DNA from: Pontibacillus chungwhensis BH030062
GTDB taxonomy: Bacteria > Bacillota > Bacilli > Bacillales > BH030062
NCBI RefSeq assembly: GCF_000770675.1
Contig: NZ_AVBG01000016.1
Coordinates: forward strand, 1 to 64,000
DNA: 64,000 nt
Reading direction: 5' to 3'
The translations under genes and the position numbers were made by a program. Of the stretch, positions 17,821 through 25,889 are shown piece by piece. Positions within the stretch are counted from its first letter, which is position 1; each line of letters begins with the position of its first letter. The notes below the pieces were generated by a model. The model saw only the letters and a program-made list of their open reading frames with translations. It made no database searches and had not been told where the DNA came from.

Positions 17821-18770
17821 TATGTACGTGCTCCTGATTCAACCGGCACTTCAACCAGATTTAAGAGATCTCTCACCACGTCTGTTGGGGTCTTTTGGAT
17901 AGAGGCTTGCATAGATAGAATGAGTCGGTGTTCGAATACGTATGGAACTAAACTCTTTACATCTTCAGGACTCACATAAGACCGGCCACGAAGATAAGCC
18001 CGTGCCTGGGTTGCCCTCATTAAAGCAAGCGCGCCCCTTGTACTAATGCCTAATTCAATATCAGCGTGTTCTCTGGAGATTCGTACCAAACGAAGTAAAT
18101 AGTCATTCACCACATCTGCAATATGTACTTCCTTCATTTCTTCTTGCATACTGACTAAATCCTCAGGTGTTAAGGCCGATTCGAGTGTATCGAGCGGCTC
18201 CTCAGTCAAATAGGCTTTCATGATGTCTCTTTCTTCCTCTTCACTCGGATACCCCATATCCACTTTAAATAAAAATCGATCAAGCTGAGCCTCTGGCAAT
18301 GGAAAGGTTCCGTGATTGCTTTCCACTGGATTTTGGGTTGCAATGACAATAAAGGGACTTTGAATAGGGAATGTCTCTCCATCAATGGTTGTTTGATGTT
18401 CTTCCATTACCTCTAGTAAACTGGACTGGGTTTTGGGCGTAGCCCTGTTAATTTCATCCGCTAACAATACATTCGTCATAACTGGCCCTTTGCGTAGCTC
18501 AAACTCTTGCGTCTTAGGGTTAAAGAATTGAATCCCCGTTACGTCTGAAGGCAGGACGTCTGGCGTAAACTGAATCCGGCTAAATGTTCCATCAATTACC
18601 TTAGCGAAACTCTTAGCAAGTTTGGTCTTACCAGAACCCGGCACGCTTTCTAAAAGAACATGCCCACGTGCAATCATACCGATTAGCAACAACTCAACAA
18701 CTTCACGTTTACCATATATCACTCGACCAATTTCATCGATCGCAACATCGACCTTCCTTTTCTCCACCAC
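17820..18770 (-). CDS. MoxR family AAA+ ATPase
   Basis: A 316-residue AAA+ ATPase. Walker A is GHVLLESVPGSGKTKLAKS (about 35-53) and Walker B is VLLADEINRATPKTQSSLLE. Sensor 1 is VIATQNPVE and the C-terminal lid ends in the ISTRGALALMRATQARAYL segment. MoxR ATPases act as chaperone-like partners of vWA/DUF58 proteins. The start is a GTG behind GGGGAGAG. It is first gene of the MoxR-DUF58-DUF4129 operon, equivalent in type to B. subtilis yeaC-yeaD-yebA but placed elsewhere. Confidence 0.92.
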   Translation of the reverse strand: MVEKRKVDVAIDEIGRVIYGKREVVELLLIGMIARGHVLLESVPGSGKTKLAKSFAKVIDGTFSRIQFTPDVLPSDVTGIQFFNPKTQEFELRKGPVMTNVLLADEINRATPKTQSSLLEVMEEHQTTIDGETFPIQSPFIVIATQNPVESNHGTFPLPEAQLDRFLFKVDMGYPSEEEERDIMKAYLTEEPLDTLESALTPEDLVSMQEEMKEVHIADVVNDYLLRLVRISREHADIELGISTRGALALMRATQARAYLRGRSYVSPEDVKSLVPYVFEHRLILSMQASIQKTPTDVVRDLLNLVEVPVESGART

Positions 18771-18860
18771 AATAACACTCTCCCCTGAACAGTATGAAAA
18801 TTCTCATAACTATACTATAACAAAATTACCCAACCACCAAACAAAGAAGCCCCCTGCAGC

Positions 18861-18940
18861 CCTTTAAAGCACTGACGCGTGTCTGACACCCTGCAATCCT
18901 TTAGAGCACTGGTGCGTGCCTGGCACGCTTTATCTCACTA
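18861..18940. repeat. GGTGTCTGGCACC-type palindromic repeat, locus 1
   Basis: Two degenerate copies of the dyad occur here (GTGTCTGACACC and GCGTGCCTGGCACGC), each preceded by a CTTTA(A/G)AGCACTG stretch. It lies between the cshA terminator and the MoxR gene. Confidence 0.7.
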
Positions 18941-18960
18941 AAGAGACCACAATAAAAAAA

Positions 18961-18982
18961 GCCCTGCTCAGTTGAGCAGGGC
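18961..18982 (-). terminator. Terminator of cshA
   Basis: Hairpin GCCCTGCTC-AGTT-GAGCAGGGC. On the minus strand a run of seven T follows. Confidence 0.9.
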
Positions 18983-18993
18983 TTTTCGAGTTC

Positions 18994-20514
18994 TTAGGAA
19001 TTATTGCGGTTTGAGTTTTGGTATTTACGGTTACGGTTGCCTTTGTTCTGGCCTTGTGAACGGGATTTGTTATAACCACCGCCAGATTTGCCATTACGGT
19101 TGTAGCCGCCTTTACCTTTTGGTCCGCCACCGTTACGGTTATAGCGTTTACCGCCGCCACCGCGTTTTTGTTTATCTTTATGAGCTTGCTTTGTACTAAC
19201 TGGCGCAAGGTAGCTTAATTGTACAGGTACGTCTTTACGCTCTTTCGTTAGCATTTTAAGTGCTGCTGCAATAACAGATACAGAATCATGCTGTTCTAGT
19301 AATTCAGCTGCTGTGCTCTCATAAGACTCAAGGTTATCAGATTCAATGGATTGAACAAGTTTCTCAATCGCGATGTTCTGTTGACCTTTAAGAGCTTGAT
19401 CATTTGATGGAATTGGAAGACGATCAATCTTACGACCTGTAGTCTTCTCAATTAGGTTAAGGTGAGCCATTTCTCTTGGTGTGATGAAGGAAACTGCGTA
19501 CCCTTCCTTACCAGCACGACCTGTACGACCAATACGGTGTACATAGCTTTCAGGATCTTGAGGGATGTCGAAGTTGTATACGTGTGTAACACCTGAGATA
19601 TCCAGGCCACGAGCTGCAACGTCTGTTGCTACTAGTACTTCAACGCCACCACGTTTGAATTTCTTCAGAACGCTCATACGCTTACCTTGTGTCAGGTCAC
19701 CATGAATTCCTTCAGCACGGAAACCGCGGGCACTTAATCCTTCTGTAACTTCATCAACACGCTTCTTCGTACGAGCGAATACGATCGCTAAGTCAGGCGT
19801 GTGAATATCAAGAAGACGTGTTAACGTATCGAATTTCTTACCATCATTTACTTCGATGAAGTACTGATCGATCTTCTCAACCGTCATTTGCTTCGCTTTA
19901 AGCTTAACTGTTTCAGGCTTCTTCATCATGCTCGTAGCAATTTCATGAATCTCTTTTGGCATTGTTGCTGAGAACAGTAACGTTTGGCGCTGCATTGGAA
20001 CAGCTTTAAGAATATCTTTAATATCTTCAATGAAGCCCATGTTAAGCATTTCATCTGCTTCGTCTAATACAGCTGTGTGAATGTTGGATAGCTGAATCGT
20101 TTTACGACGAATGTGGTCTAATAAACGACCTGGTGTTGCTACAACAATTTGAGGTTGTTGTTTAAGGGAACGAATCTGACGTCCCATATCTGTACCACCG
20201 TAAACAGGTAGTACTTTCACACCTTTATATTGTCCGTACTTATTTAACTCTGTCGCTACCTGCATAGCTAGCTCGCGAGTAGGCGCAATAACTAGACCTT
20301 GAATCTTCTTCATATTCTCGTCGATCTTCTCGATCATTGGAATACCGAAGGCTGCGGTCTTACCTGTACCTGTTTGCGCTTGACCGATCACGTCTCTTCC
20401 ATCCATCGCAAGAGGAATTGTCTGCTCTTGGACTGGTGTAGCTTCCTCAAAACCCATCTCTTGAACGGATTTTAGAACTGATTTGGATAAACCTAATGAA
20501 TAAAAATTTGTCAC
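18994..20514 (-). CDS. cshA: DEAD-box ATP-dependent RNA helicase CshA
   Basis: A 506-residue RNA helicase involved in mRNA turnover and ribosome assembly at low temperature. The helicase motifs run in order: Q motif ([20 protein letters not shown]), motif I AQTGTGKT, Ia [14 protein letters not shown] ([10 protein letters not shown]), III SAT, IV-VI ending [13 protein letters not shown]. After a linker comes a basic glycine/asparagine/arginine-rich tail from about 435 ([20 protein letters not shown]), the typical CshA RNA-binding tail. It has its own promoter and a leader with a terminator-like hairpin. In B. subtilis it is near acpS too (ydbR). Confidence 0.95.
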   Translation of the reverse strand: MTNFYSLGLSKSVLKSVQEMGFEEATPVQEQTIPLAMDGRDVIGQAQTGTGKTAAFGIPMIEKIDENMKKIQGLVIAPTRELAMQVATELNKYGQYKGVKVLPVYGGTDMGRQIRSLKQQPQIVVATPGRLLDHIRRKTIQLSNIHTAVLDEADEMLNMGFIEDIKDILKAVPMQRQTLLFSATMPKEIHEIATSMMKKPETVKLKAKQMTVEKIDQYFIEVNDGKKFDTLTRLLDIHTPDLAIVFARTKKRVDEVTEGLSARGFRAEGIHGDLTQGKRMSVLKKFKRGGVEVLVATDVAARGLDISGVTHVYNFDIPQDPESYVHRIGRTGRAGKEGYAVSFITPREMAHLNLIEKTTGRKIDRLPIPSNDQALKGQQNIAIEKLVQSIESDNLESYESTAAELLEQHDSVSVIAAALKMLTKERKDVPVQLSYLAPVSTKQAHKDKQKRGGGGKRYNRNGGGPKGKGGYNRNGKSGGGYNKSRSQGQNKGNRNRKYQNSNRNNS

Positions 20515-20567
20515 TTCGTTTTTCTACTCCTTTTTTGTTCTCTCTAGTATGCCAAAGAGAAGCACGT

Positions 20568-20603
20568 AAAAAAAGCCATCCTCACAGCTGGAAGAGGGCT
20601 TTC
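20568..20603 (-). promoter_or_regulatory. Terminator-like hairpin in the cshA leader
   Basis: On the minus strand the imperfect stem AAAGCCCTCTTCC ... GAGGATGGCTTT is followed by a T run (TTTTTTTACG). It lies between the cshA promoter and its start codon. No gene on this strand precedes it, so it must belong to the cshA leader and could be an attenuator. Confidence 0.55.
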
Positions 20604-20625
20604 GGTACGAGTTGATTTATACTTT

Positions 20626-20654
20626 ATTCTACCACACTGTTTTCAATCCGGCAA
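20626..20654 (-). promoter_or_regulatory. Sigma-A promoter of cshA
   Basis: On the minus strand TTGCCG (20649-20654), 17-bp spacer, TAGAAT (20626-20631). Transcription would start about 25 bp before the leader hairpin. Confidence 0.6.
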
Positions 20655-20739
20655 TTCATGCAAGTTTAAAGTATCCTTACTCTTAGATCAATGGTAAAAT
20701 AAGATAAACGCTAACGAACTCGGATGGAGGTGGGCACAA

Positions 20740-21648
20740 TTGAATAATCCACCATTTAACCCCTATATCGCCATCGTCATCGGAGTCCTCTCCGTATCTA
20801 CTGCCGCCGTCTTTGTTAAGTTGGCTTCGACAGCTCCAGCGTCTATAATCGCTCAATATCGCTTACTGTTCGCCGTACTTCTTATGGCTCCCTTTGTGTT
20901 AACCAAGCATCGCAAAGAATTTAAATCCATCACAAAAAAAGACTGGATCTTATCTATAGCAGCTGGCGTCTTCCTTGCTTTTCATTTTATCCTATGGTTT
21001 GAATCTTTAAACTATACCTCTGTTGCAAGTTCTGTAGTATTAGTGACACTACAGCCAATATTTGCTTTTATTGGCACCTTTCTCTTCTTTAAAGAAAGGT
21101 TTACAGCCGGTGCTATCCTTAGTATGCTAATTGCAATCACAGGTAGCGTTGTCATCAGTTGGGGAGACTTTCAAATAAGTGGGTTAGCCTTATTAGGTGA
21201 TATCTTAGCACTACTTGGAGCCATGATGGTCACAGGGTACTTCTTACTCGGACAAACCGTAAGAAAACGGCTTTCCCTAATGACCTACACGTTTGTGGTC
21301 TATGGAATCAGTACCATTACATTATTTATTTACAACATTATCTTACAGAATCCATTTATCGGGTATCCAAGTCAGTATTGGATGATTTTCTTAGCCTTAG
21401 CGATCATTCCCACATTTTTAGGCCATACTTTATTTAACTGGTCACTAAAATGGCTAAGCACATCAACCATTTCAATGAGTATCGTATTTGAACCCGTAGG
21501 TGCCTCCCTTTTAGCTTACGTCATTCTCGGCGAAACCTTATCATGGTCACAATGGCTAGGAGGCGTGATCGTCATCGTTGGATTAAGCTTATTTATATAT
21601 AGTACCTCCAAGAAATCCAAACAGATTTCCATTAAGGAAGACATATAA
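20740..21648 (+). CDS. EamA/DMT family transporter
   Basis: A 302-residue membrane protein with ten predicted helices arranged as two EamA repeats (about 10-140 and 155-290). Family-typical segments are present, such as FHFILWFESLNYTSVASSVV in repeat one and LSTSTISMSIVFEPVGASLL in repeat two. EamA transporters export or import amino acids and other small metabolites; the substrate cannot be read from sequence. The TTG start follows a strong GGAGGTGGG site. It stands divergent from cshA. Confidence 0.9.
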   Translation: MNNPPFNPYIAIVIGVLSVSTAAVFVKLASTAPASIIAQYRLLFAVLLMAPFVLTKHRKEFKSITKKDWILSIAAGVFLAFHFILWFESLNYTSVASSVVLVTLQPIFAFIGTFLFFKERFTAGAILSMLIAITGSVVISWGDFQISGLALLGDILALLGAMMVTGYFLLGQTVRKRLSLMTYTFVVYGISTITLFIYNIILQNPFIGYPSQYWMIFLALAIIPTFLGHTLFNWSLKWLSTSTISMSIVFEPVGASLLAYVILGETLSWSQWLGGVIVIVGLSLFIYSTSKKSKQISIKEDI

Positions 21649-21707
21649 ATAGCCATATAGCATATAAAATAATCCTATCAGAAAAATTTTTAAAAGCAGG
21701 TGAACGC

Positions 21708-22562
21708 ATGAATATTCAACTCATGACAGATGGAGGAGCAGATCTTCCAAAAGATTTACTGGATCGTTATAACGTTCATTTTATCCCTCTTAACATCCAT
21801 TTTGGGGACGAGCAGTTCCTAGGCGGAGTAGACATCGACTCTCCTACCTTTTACGACAAAATGAGACAAGCTGAAGAGCTTCCTCGTACATCAGCACCAA
21901 GCCCATATGCTTTTTATGAAGCATACAAAGCTGTAGACCCAGAAAAGCCAATTCTTATGATTGCTTTGTCTAAAGAATTAAGCACAACGTATGAGAATGC
22001 CCTGTTAGCGAAAGAGATGCTTTTAGAAGAAGAGCCTGAAAGAAAAATTGAAGTGATTAACTCACGTTCAGCCACATCAGGCATGACGCTTTTAGTCGAT
22101 GAGGCCGGCAAGCGTATTGAGGAAGGCTATACAATCGAGCAATTAACCGATCACATGAATGAACGCGTGAGTAAGTTAGCAACGCTCATCTTACTTCGCA
22201 CGGTTGAGAACTTAATGAAAAGCGGTCGTCTTAGTCGTTTTAAAGGTGCGATTGCGAAGACCCTTAACATTAAGATCTTAATGCACGGTAGCCCTGAAGG
22301 CACAATTGAAGTTACCGAAAAAGTTAGAGGAAACAAGAAAGCTGTCCGTCGTTTTGTTGAACAAATTGGCGAGTACTCCAAGGACTTTGAGAACAAGGTC
22401 ATCGCCATGTCTTACAGCACCGCAGAGGACAAAGCTAAGAACCTTCTACAAGAGATGAAGGATCGCTATCCCTTTAAAGAATCCGTGCTTGTAGAAATGG
22501 GCCCCCTTATTGCAACCCATGCTGGTGAAGGCGGCTTTGTGATTTCCTTCTTTAAAGATTAA
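21708..22562 (+). CDS. DegV family fatty-acid-binding protein
   Basis: A 284-residue DegV protein. The N-terminal motif MTDGGADLPKDLLDRYNVHF, the RTSAPSPYAFYEAY segment and the SRSATSGMTLLVDEAG segment are typical of the fold. DegV/FakB proteins bind a fatty acid for presentation to the kinase FakA; several paralogues with different lipid preference are usual in one genome. It lies 59 bp after the EamA gene and may be cotranscribed. A strong terminator follows. Confidence 0.93.
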   Translation: MNIQLMTDGGADLPKDLLDRYNVHFIPLNIHFGDEQFLGGVDIDSPTFYDKMRQAEELPRTSAPSPYAFYEAYKAVDPEKPILMIALSKELSTTYENALLAKEMLLEEEPERKIEVINSRSATSGMTLLVDEAGKRIEEGYTIEQLTDHMNERVSKLATLILLRTVENLMKSGRLSRFKGAIAKTLNIKILMHGSPEGTIEVTEKVRGNKKAVRRFVEQIGEYSKDFENKVIAMSYSTAEDKAKNLLQEMKDRYPFKESVLVEMGPLIATHAGEGGFVISFFKD

Positions 22563-22627
22563 TTGAACGATCATTAACCTTAATGGAGTAAGCCCGAGCT
22601 TTAGAAGAACCGCTATCTCCATAAAAA

Positions 22628-22652
22628 GGCGCAGAGCTGTATGCTCTGCGCC
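22628..22652. terminator. Bidirectional terminator
   Basis: Hairpin GGCGCAGAGC-TGTAT-GCTCTGCGCC flanked by A and T runs, between convergent degV-type and MFS genes. Confidence 0.9.
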
Positions 22653-22673
22653 TTTTTGTATATGATGACCTAC

Positions 22674-23951
22674 TTACCCATGATAAGCCTGGTAACTTGG
22701 TTTTGGAGACAACAAAGAGAAAATCATTGCAATCAATGGAAACAGAATCATAATCCATAAGATTCCTTCATAACCCCCGAACCAATCAAAATAAAGTCCA
22801 AATGGAAGAGGACCAAAAGCAGAACCTAAAACCATAATCGTTTGAGCTATACCTTTTATACTACCTAAATGCTCTCGACCAAAGTAGTTAGGCCATACAA
22901 TACTTAATACAATGCGTTCAAACCCGTTCACAAACCCCCATATAATTCCGTAAACAATGACACCTTTTGTAGAACTGACCTGCAACAATATAAATAAAGC
23001 AATGATATGTCCAGCAAACGTAATTGCTAACACATAGTGCACGGAAACCCTGTCCACAAGGTAACCGACTATAAACGTAACCGGGAAGCCAATAACAGCC
23101 ATCAACGTAAGGACGATCGCAGCAATCTCATCGGATAATCCTTTTCCCTGAACAATGGAAACTAAATGGAACGTAACGCCTGTATTCACAAGCGCCGGCA
23201 CACTCACACAGAACAAAATGAGCCAAAAAGCCCTCGTTTTCATCGCCTCTTTAAGAGTCCAGTTCTCCTCATTCACCTCAACATTCGGGTTTTGCTGAAG
23301 GTCATGATGCTTCGGAGTACCGTCGGGAATCTCACCTATATCCTTCGGTTGATTCCTAACTAAGAAAATCGCAAGAGGCACGAAAATCACCGCTAGAGCT
23401 ACTCCCCAAACCATCCAAGTCGTACGCCATCCAAAGTCATTGATCAGCCATGTATTCAGTGGTGGAAGCAAGGCAGAACTTAAGAATCCACCAATAGCCA
23501 TGACGCTTAACGCACGTCCTCTTTTTCCAATAAACCATTGGGGCACAAGTGTATTCGGAATAAGTGTCATAGAACCTTGCCCAAACAAACGGAGCATAAA
23601 GAAGCCAACAAACATCATAATGGCTCCCACCATCACACTGTTCCACAGACAAGCGATCGCCAAGAGAATCCCAACTACCGCCATCATCATTCGTTGTCCT
23701 ACACGGTCCACAAGCCTCCCTACCATAAAGAGGGTTAACCCGGCGATCAACGTAGCAGTAGAATAAAGCGCAGAAACAAATGAACGAGTGTAATCAAAAT
23801 CAGCTATGTAACTCTCAATAAATATAGACACCGAATAAGTCTGTCCCGGCCCAGAAAAGAAGACACTTAACCCTGCAATAAATACAATCACCCAACCATA
23901 ATAAAACGGGGTTTTCACAGGTGCATGTCCTGTCTGACTCTGTGCACTCAT
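22674..23951 (-). CDS. MFS transporter, OFA/monocarboxylate-like
   Basis: A 425-residue, 12-helix major facilitator transporter. The N-terminal region FYYGWVIVFIAGLSVFFSGPGQTYSVSIF and the loop MVGRLVDRVGQRMMM fit the oxalate/formate antiporter and monocarboxylate porter branch. The central loop (about 200-225) is hydrophilic. Substrate is not deducible. It is a single gene transcribed alone. Confidence 0.85.
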   Translation of the reverse strand: MSAQSQTGHAPVKTPFYYGWVIVFIAGLSVFFSGPGQTYSVSIFIESYIADFDYTRSFVSALYSTATLIAGLTLFMVGRLVDRVGQRMMMAVVGILLAIACLWNSVMVGAIMMFVGFFMLRLFGQGSMTLIPNTLVPQWFIGKRGRALSVMAIGGFLSSALLPPLNTWLINDFGWRTTWMVWGVALAVIFVPLAIFLVRNQPKDIGEIPDGTPKHHDLQQNPNVEVNEENWTLKEAMKTRAFWLILFCVSVPALVNTGVTFHLVSIVQGKGLSDEIAAIVLTLMAVIGFPVTFIVGYLVDRVSVHYVLAITFAGHIIALFILLQVSSTKGVIVYGIIWGFVNGFERIVLSIVWPNYFGREHLGSIKGIAQTIMVLGSAFGPLPFGLYFDWFGGYEGILWIMILFPLIAMIFSLLSPKPSYQAYHG

Positions 23952-24053
23952 GATGCCTCACCCTTCCATCCTTAATCAATTATACCTCTCCTAATGGTAG
24001 GGGTTTCCATAAAGTAATGCAAAACATATCCCCTCTAGAACAACACAAAAAAA

Positions 24054-24073
24054 CCCCCACTTGGGCTTGGGGG
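24054..24073 (-). terminator. Terminator of the yppG-like gene
   Basis: Hairpin CCCCCA ... TGGGGG followed on the minus strand by a T run. Confidence 0.8.
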
Positions 24074-24076
24074 CTT

Positions 24077-24475
24077 TTACACTTTAAACCCTTTAATGAA
24101 CGAACCGATCCCTTTCATAAGTGGGCTAAACTGATTCGCCGTATTTGCCATTTGCCCCATTGTTGACAGCATCTTATCTAAGTCAAGCTGTCCGTTCTTA
24201 TCTTGAAAATACTGCATCATACCAGGCGGTTTCTGTTGCTGTCCATATAACGGGGATTGTTGCTGAAGAGAGTAATAAGGATCCCACTGGTTAGGTTGAG
24301 GAGGTTTAGCAAATTGTTCATATGGACTTTGGTAGCCTGGGGGTGCATGATACGGAGCTCCTTGTGAGACAGAAGGCTGACCTGGATAATACTGCTCCTC
24401 CCAAGGCATTTCCATTGGAAAAGGACCAAGTGGAGTGTTTGGGAACCTTTGATCGTTAGGATGTCTTCGCCTCAT
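24077..24475 (-). CDS. yppG: YppG-like spore-associated protein
   Basis: A 132-residue, Pro/Gln/Tyr-rich protein with a low-complexity middle (for example NQWDPYYSLQQQSPLYGQQQ) and the conserved YppG C-terminus MMQYFQDKNGQLDLDKMLST, continuing to FIKGFKV. Proteins of this look are found in or on spores of Bacillus; function is unknown. The ATG start is preceded by AGGAGGTGTG. It stands alone between terminators. Confidence 0.8.
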   Translation of the reverse strand: MRRRHPNDQRFPNTPLGPFPMEMPWEEQYYPGQPSVSQGAPYHAPPGYQSPYEQFAKPPQPNQWDPYYSLQQQSPLYGQQQKPPGMMQYFQDKNGQLDLDKMLSTMGQMANTANQFSPLMKGIGSFIKGFKV

Positions 24476-24570
24476 GACTGCACACCTCCTATAATTTCTT
24501 CTTTATCCACTCATAGCCTATGTTCAAAGCAAAGAAATGTGAAATGAAACGTACTCTTTTTCCACAAAAA

Positions 24571-24592
24571 AAGAAGAGGCCTCCCTCTTCTT
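24571..24592 (-). terminator. Terminator of the glutaredoxin gene
   Basis: Hairpin AAGAAGAGG-CCT-CCTCTTCTT with a run of T on the minus strand. Confidence 0.8.
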
Positions 24593-24606
24593 TTACATCA
24601 ATTCCT

Positions 24607-24891
24607 CTATTCATTAAGGCCCACAGCCCCTTGTCTAAAATAAGAAGCAACCTCATCAATGTTTAGTAATTTCTTTAACTTACGCTTTTGGTACCCTAAA
24701 ACCAATTCATCGCCCACGTATGTAGCGGGTGTTCCATATACACGTTTCGCTCGCATTTGTCTGTAATGTTCTTTATCAGCTGAAATATTCTTCTCCGTAT
24801 ACGGAATATTCCACTCTTCCATAAAACTTTTTACATTCTCACAATGATGGCATCCGTTACTTGTATATACTACCACATGTTGATTCGCCAC
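24607..24891 (-). CDS. Glutaredoxin family protein
   Basis: A 94-residue thioredoxin-fold protein. The redox motif is CHHC in YTSNGCHHCENVKSF (residues 14-17), the cis-proline segment is YGTPATYVGDELVLGYQ, and the protein has the compact glutaredoxin length plus a short C-terminal tail. NrdH/YtnI-like glutaredoxins reduce protein disulfides or transfer electrons from bacilliredoxin or thioredoxin systems. It is a single gene; the 240-bp region upstream is AT-rich and otherwise empty. Confidence 0.88.
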   Translation of the reverse strand: MANQHVVVYTSNGCHHCENVKSFMEEWNIPYTEKNISADKEHYRQMRAKRVYGTPATYVGDELVLGYQKRKLKKLLNIDEVASYFRQGAVGLNE

Positions 24892-25080
24892 GATGAGCCC
24901 CCTGTCGTTAGTCCCTTAAAGACAACATATATTTCCAAAAACTTAGCGTCCGTTAGATTCTACTTGAATTTACCCTGATAAAATGAAAATAAACATCTTT
25001 TTTGCAACTTTATGTCGAAATTATTAATGTCTAATTTTAAATTAGGAAAGTATGGGTTCTATCTACTTATACATAAAAGA

Positions 25081-25111
25081 AGTAGCCTATCATTCTAATA
25101 GACAGGCTACT
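25081..25111 (-). terminator. Terminator of the SDR gene
   Basis: Inverted repeat AGTAGCCT ... AGGCTACT followed by a T-rich stretch on the minus strand. Confidence 0.7.
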
Positions 25112-25133
25112 CTATCTTATAATGTGCGCTACG

Positions 25134-25760
25134 CTACGCAAACAATTGTTTAATGTCGGTTTCGCCACTTAGTAAATCAAAGCTTTTTCCGATGACGCTA
25201 TCTTCTGTTAGGACGAAGGATAATACGTTCCCCACATCTTCACGAGGGATATTTCCCATTTCTAAATGCTCGCCCATCTGAACTTTTCCTGTTCCTTGTT
25301 CGTTCGTCAGACCACCTGGGCGTACGATTGTGTAATTCAAGGAAGTTGTGCGTAGGTACTCATCCGCCCGGCCTTTCGCATACAAGTAGTGCTTCAATTC
25401 TTCAGGACCCACTTCAGGTCTGTCCGCTGCTATTGAACTCAACATAACAAACCTAGAAACGCCCTTACTTTCAGCAAGGTTCATAGCCTTAATGGCACCT
25501 TCCTGATCAATCATGATCGTCTTATCAGCTCCCGTGTTCGGGCCTGACCCTGCCGCAAAGATTACAGCATCCACCCCGTCATAGGCATGAGAGAAATCTT
25601 TCTCTAAGTCCCCTAGCACCGTTTGGACATTGCGCTCTTCAAAATAAGGAACTTGATCTTTGTCACGAACCATCGCAACCGGTTCATGGTTATAGTAATT
25701 CAATTTATCAACAACATGTTTACCAACTTGACCATTTGCTCCAATTACAAGTACTTTCAT
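25134..25760 (-). CDS. NAD(P)-binding atypical SDR (YhfK-like)
   Basis: A 208-residue NmrA/SDR_a5-type protein. The Rossmann motif is VIGANGQVGKHV at the N-terminus, then the VIFAAGSGPNTGADKTIMID segment and the YLYAKGRADEYLRTTSLNYT segment carrying the Tyr/Lys pair. It resembles B. subtilis YhfK, a general-stress protein. A sigma-B promoter match directly upstream (25798-25823) supports stress induction. The 1.3-kb satellite array begins just behind this promoter. The substrate is unknown. Confidence 0.85.
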   Translation of the reverse strand: MKVLVIGANGQVGKHVVDKLNYYNHEPVAMVRDKDQVPYFEERNVQTVLGDLEKDFSHAYDGVDAVIFAAGSGPNTGADKTIMIDQEGAIKAMNLAESKGVSRFVMLSSIAADRPEVGPEELKHYLYAKGRADEYLRTTSLNYTIVRPGGLTNEQGTGKVQMGEHLEMGNIPREDVGNVLSFVLTEDSVIGKSFDLLSGETDIKQLFA

Positions 25761-25797
25761 TTAAGATCATCCTCCTTGTGCAAAGTCTTTAATCATA

Positions 25798-25823
25798 ATT
25801 CCCATGCTTTTCGATACCTAAAC
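25798..25823 (-). promoter_or_regulatory. Sigma-B promoter of the YhfK-like SDR gene
   Basis: On the minus strand GTTTAG (25818-25823), a 14-bp spacer and GGGAAT (25798-25803). It has the same -35 and spacing as the rsbV promoter and lies 38 bp before the start codon. Confidence 0.8.
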
Positions 25824-25889
25824 AGGATGATGCTTTCGTGACACTGGGGGGGAGTGTAGACCGGTTGGTTCTCGGGCCAGGGGCCGTGC

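Noticed and set aside
18930-19208. 92-residue minus-strand frame at the end of cshA
   Set aside because: It is a shadow of the low-complexity Gly/Asn/Arg tail of CshA in another frame.
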